Part shown: piece after piece, positions 62,056 through 64,000 of the stretch | Layout: each line of letters starts with the position of its first letter | How positions within the stretch are numbered: the stretch's first letter is position 1 | Origin: Brevundimonas guildfordensis | GTDB taxonomy: Bacteria > Pseudomonadota > Alphaproteobacteria > Caulobacterales > Caulobacteraceae | Direction: 5' to 3' | Length of the DNA stretch: 64,000 nt | Assembly: GCF_014836405.1 (NCBI RefSeq) | Contig: NZ_JACSQU010000001.1 | Location: 930,001 to 994,000, forward strand | Translations under genes and position numbers: made by a program | The notes under the pieces: generated by a model | Databases searched by the model: none | The model's input: only the letters and a program-made list of their open reading frames with translations | Told to the model about the DNA's origin: nothing

Positions 62056-62077
62056 CGGGGCGGTTGCGTCCGCCCCG
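62056..62077 (+). terminator. stem-loop between the lipoprotein gene and rplY
   Basis: CGGGGCGG (62056-62063) and CCGCCCCG (62070-62077) form a perfect 8-bp stem with a 6-base loop (TTGCGT). The following TGTTCCGTGT has few Ts, so it is a weak or non-canonical terminator, or a leader structure for the downstream ribosomal protein gene. Confidence 0.45.
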
Positions 62078-62180
62078 TGTTCCGTGTAATAGCCCGCCCT
62101 CTTGAATTCGAAGGGTTCATGACCCCGCCGCGCGGGCCCCGGTTCCGCGCAGGCGTTTACTTGTATTGAAGGCGAGCCCG

Positions 62181-62795
62181 ATGGCCGAGATCATTCTGAA
62201 CGTTGATGTCCGCGAAAACGTGGGCACCGGCGGCGCCCGCGCCGCGCGTCGCGACGGCGCTGTGCCCGGCGTGCTGTACGGCGGCGACAAGGCCCCGGTG
62301 GCCATCTCCGTGAACGAACGCGAGTTCCGCAAGTCGCTGTACACCGGCAAGCTGATCGGTCACCTGGTGACCCTGAAGTACGGCAAGGAAACCCAGCCGG
62401 TCATCGCCAAGGACATCCAGTTCGACCCGGTCAGCGACCGTCCGCTGCACTTCGACCTGATGCGCGTCGGCGCCAAGGAAGAGATCAAGATCGAAATCCC
62501 GGTCGCCTTCATCAACGCCGACGAAGCCCCCTACACCCGTCAGGGCGGCATGCTGGAAGTCGTGCGCCACACGGTCGAGATCATGGTCCGCGCTGACCGC
62601 ATCCCGGCTGAACTGGTCGTCGACCTGAAGGGCCGCGAAATCGGCGAGAACATCCGCATGTCGGACATCCAACTGCCGGAAGGCGCCGCAGCGACCATTA
62701 CCGATCGCGACTTCATGATCGCGGCGATCAAGAACTCGGCCGCTGGCCAGTCGGACGCTGGCGACACCACCGTCGAAGGCGAAGCCGAGGCCTGA
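62181..62795 (+). CDS. rplY: 50S ribosomal protein L25/general stress protein Ctc (bL25)
   Basis: A 204-aa two-domain bL25 that binds 5S rRNA. Domain 1 has IILNVDVRENVGTGGARAAR, DGAVPGVLYGG and VISKDIQF-like HIR residues (VIAKDIQFDPVSDRPLHFDL). Domain 2 contains EEIKIEIPVAFINADEAPYT and the IRMSDIQLPEG end. It is of the long Ctc type with an acidic tail (GDTTVEGEAEA). ATG 62181 is chosen over TTG 62166. The terminator 67 bases further separates it from pth, the family's standard neighbour. Confidence 0.96.
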   Translation: MAEIILNVDVRENVGTGGARAARRDGAVPGVLYGGDKAPVAISVNEREFRKSLYTGKLIGHLVTLKYGKETQPVIAKDIQFDPVSDRPLHFDLMRVGAKEEIKIEIPVAFINADEAPYTRQGGMLEVVRHTVEIMVRADRIPAELVVDLKGREIGENIRMSDIQLPEGAAATITDRDFMIAAIKNSAAGQSDAGDTTVEGEAEA

Positions 62796-62861
62796 TCGGT
62801 TTTGTTGCTTCCCCCAACGCCCTGCGCTCGGCGCAGCGCTGCTTGAGGGGATCAGGAAATC

Positions 62862-62895
62862 AGCCCCGCCCGGTTCGCCCGGCGGGGCTTTTCTT
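62862..62895 (+). terminator. intrinsic terminator after rplY
   Basis: AGCCCCGCC (62862-62870) pairs with GGCGGGGCT (62881-62889) around a 10-base loop, followed by TTTTCTTTG. It lies 67 bases beyond the rplY stop and 34 bases before pth. Confidence 0.85.
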
Positions 62896-62923
62896 TGCCT
62901 GAAGCACGGGGCATGAGGACCGC

Positions 62924-63529
62924 ATGATCATCATCGCAGGCCTGGGCAACCCCGGCGCCAAATACGAAAAAAACCGCCACAACATCGGCTTCATGGCCGT
63001 GGACGAGATCGCCAGCCGCTGGCGTTTCGGCCCCGCGCGCGCCAAGTTCCAGTCGATCGTCGCCGACGGCGAGGTCGAGGGGACCAAGGTCCTGCTGATG
63101 AAGCCCCAGACCTATATGAACGAGAGCGGCCGGGCCGTCGGCGAAGCGGCGCGCTTCTACAAGGTGAAGCCCGAGCACGTCATCGTCTTCCACGATGAGA
63201 TCGACCTGGCCCCCGGCCGTTTTCGCATGAAGAAGGGCGGCGGCGCAGCGGGTCAGAACGGCGTGCGCAGCCTGATCAGCCACCTGGGCGCCGACTTCCG
63301 CCGCGCCCGCATGGGCATCGGCCACCCCGGCGAGCCGCAGTTGGTCATGCACCACGTCCTGGGCGACTTCCACAAGGCCGACAAGCCGTGGCTGGACGCC
63401 ATGCTTCAGGCCTGCGCCGACGCCTTGCCCTTTGCTGTGGCGGGCGACGACGAACGCTATCAGGGCGAGGTCATGCGCCTGGCCCCCGCACCCAAGTTCA
63501 GCCCGAGGCAGGCGGCCCGAGGGGAATAA
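62924..63529 (+). CDS. pth: peptidyl-tRNA hydrolase
   Basis: Pth releases tRNA from stalled peptidyl-tRNA. The 201-aa protein carries the signature IIIAGLGNPGAKYEKNRHNI with catalytic His19, LMKPQTYMNESG, HDEIDLAPGRFRMKKGGGAA (Asp), GQNGVRSLISHLG and RMGIGHP. AGCACGGGGCATGAGGAC precedes the ATG. It follows rplY as in many bacteria. Confidence 0.97.
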   Translation: MIIIAGLGNPGAKYEKNRHNIGFMAVDEIASRWRFGPARAKFQSIVADGEVEGTKVLLMKPQTYMNESGRAVGEAARFYKVKPEHVIVFHDEIDLAPGRFRMKKGGGAAGQNGVRSLISHLGADFRRARMGIGHPGEPQLVMHHVLGDFHKADKPWLDAMLQACADALPFAVAGDDERYQGEVMRLAPAPKFSPRQAARGE

Positions 63530-63560
63530 CCCTCGCCCGATCGGAGAGGGTCGCGACGGC

Positions 63561-64000
63561 TCAATCCGTCGTCGTCCACGCCGCCTTCAGCGTCGCCGCG
63601 CCGTTGGCAGGCACGGTCAGCGTCCAGACCGGATAGCCGGTGTCGTCCACCCGACTGCGCACCGACTGGCTGCGGAAGCGGAAGCCGCGCTGCATGGCGG
63701 CATCAGCAACCAGTTCCACAGTGACGGCCTCAGAGCGGGCGTTGGTGACCGTGGTCTCGATTTCGGAACGCCGGGTCGTCACAGCACCCCGTCGAGAACT
63801 GCCGCTCTTCACCAGCCGCGTCTGCACCCGCACATCCGCCGACTGGCCGAAATGCAGCCGCACCGGCAGGCCGACGCCCTTGTCCTCAAACCGGTCCTGA
63901 CCGGCCAGCAGAACGCCGCCCTCACCATCCGGCTGCATCACCGCCACCGAGCCGCCCGGCAGGGCCACGCCCAGCCCGGCGCGTTCTTCGTTGCGCAGCT
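63561..64000 (-). CDS. DUF4139 domain protein, C-terminal part
   Basis: The frame is open to the window edge, so the N-terminal part lies beyond position 64000. The visible 145 residues contain ERAGLGVALPGGSVAVMQPD, then LAGQDRFEDKGVGLPVRLHFG, the pattern of the conserved C-terminal half of DUF4139 proteins (N-x5-GLG-x-PLP-x-G). A series of beta strands (ETTVTNARSEAVTVELVADA) ends at VPANGAATLKAAWTT. Function unknown; members are secreted or periplasmic mucin-like proteins. It converges on pth, 31 bases apart. Confidence 0.75.
   Translation of the reverse strand, partial: LRNEERAGLGVALPGGSVAVMQPDGEGGVLLAGQDRFEDKGVGLPVRLHFGQSADVRVQTRLVKSGSSRRGAVTTRRSEIETTVTNARSEAVTVELVADAAMQRGFRFRSQSVRSRVDDTGYPVWTLTVPANGAATLKAAWTTTD

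Overview
The window is a stretch of high-GC bacterial chromosome whose gene content points to an alphaproteobacterium of the family Caulobacteraceae, most likely Brevundimonas or a close relative (inference). The signs are paired flagellin genes beside a flaG-like gene and a FlaEY-like gene; a flagellin promoter with sigma-54, IHF and FlbD (ftr) elements in the Caulobacter arrangement; a GTTC-N7-GTTC LexA box before ssb; and many GTG/TTG or probably leaderless starts. Genes are tightly packed, stop/start overlaps of 4 bp are common, and no gene-free gap reaches 300 bases. No tRNA, rRNA, CRISPR array, insertion sequence or integrase was seen.

Layout. 1-8.1 kb: two tandem Rap1a/Tai-like secreted proteins, then housekeeping genes dnaB, alr, a YIP1-family gene, radA, cvpA, purF and a VOC protein. 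8.1-11.8 kb: an SDR, an O-antigen ligase-type protein, and an ECF sigma factor / DUF4142 / cupredoxin unit with two near-identical predicted ECF promoters. 11.8-15.7 kb: the classic yfgM-like/bamB/der unit. 15.9-20.5 kb: a second ECF sigma gene with a membrane partner, an Spx/ArsC-type reductase, chrA, arsC and two small membrane proteins. 20.6-25.7 kb: an M20 hydrolase with astA-astD-astB (arginine succinyltransferase catabolism). 25.7-32.7 kb: phoX behind a Pho-box-like triple repeat, phhA, ppx/gppA, two cyclophilin-type PPIases, coaD and a class IV aminotransferase. 32.7-39 kb: gyrA, sodC, an EamA exporter, ssb and two envelope proteins.

39-47.4 kb is the accessory and most interesting part: a large FlaEY-like beta-propeller/filament-type protein, two flagellins and flaG, and directly upstream on the same strand a six-gene, translationally coupled cassette. 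That cassette encodes a DUF2793 tail protein with a polyglycine adhesin domain, a 63-aa protein, a holin-like protein, an M15 endolysin and an overlapping i-spanin/o-spanin pair. It looks like a complete phage-type lysis plus host-recognition module with no other phage genes beside it, as expected for an auxiliary locus of a gene transfer agent or a domesticated prophage remnant.

47.6-64 kb: an EEP-family hydrolase, CCA tRNA nucleotidyltransferase, a Nudix hydrolase, DUF1285, GNAT, enoyl-CoA hydratase and MBL hydrolase genes, a secreted protein of three Cys-rich repeats, xthA, recN, bamD, prs, a proline-rich lipoprotein, rplY, pth and the 3' part of a DUF4139 gene cut by the window edge.
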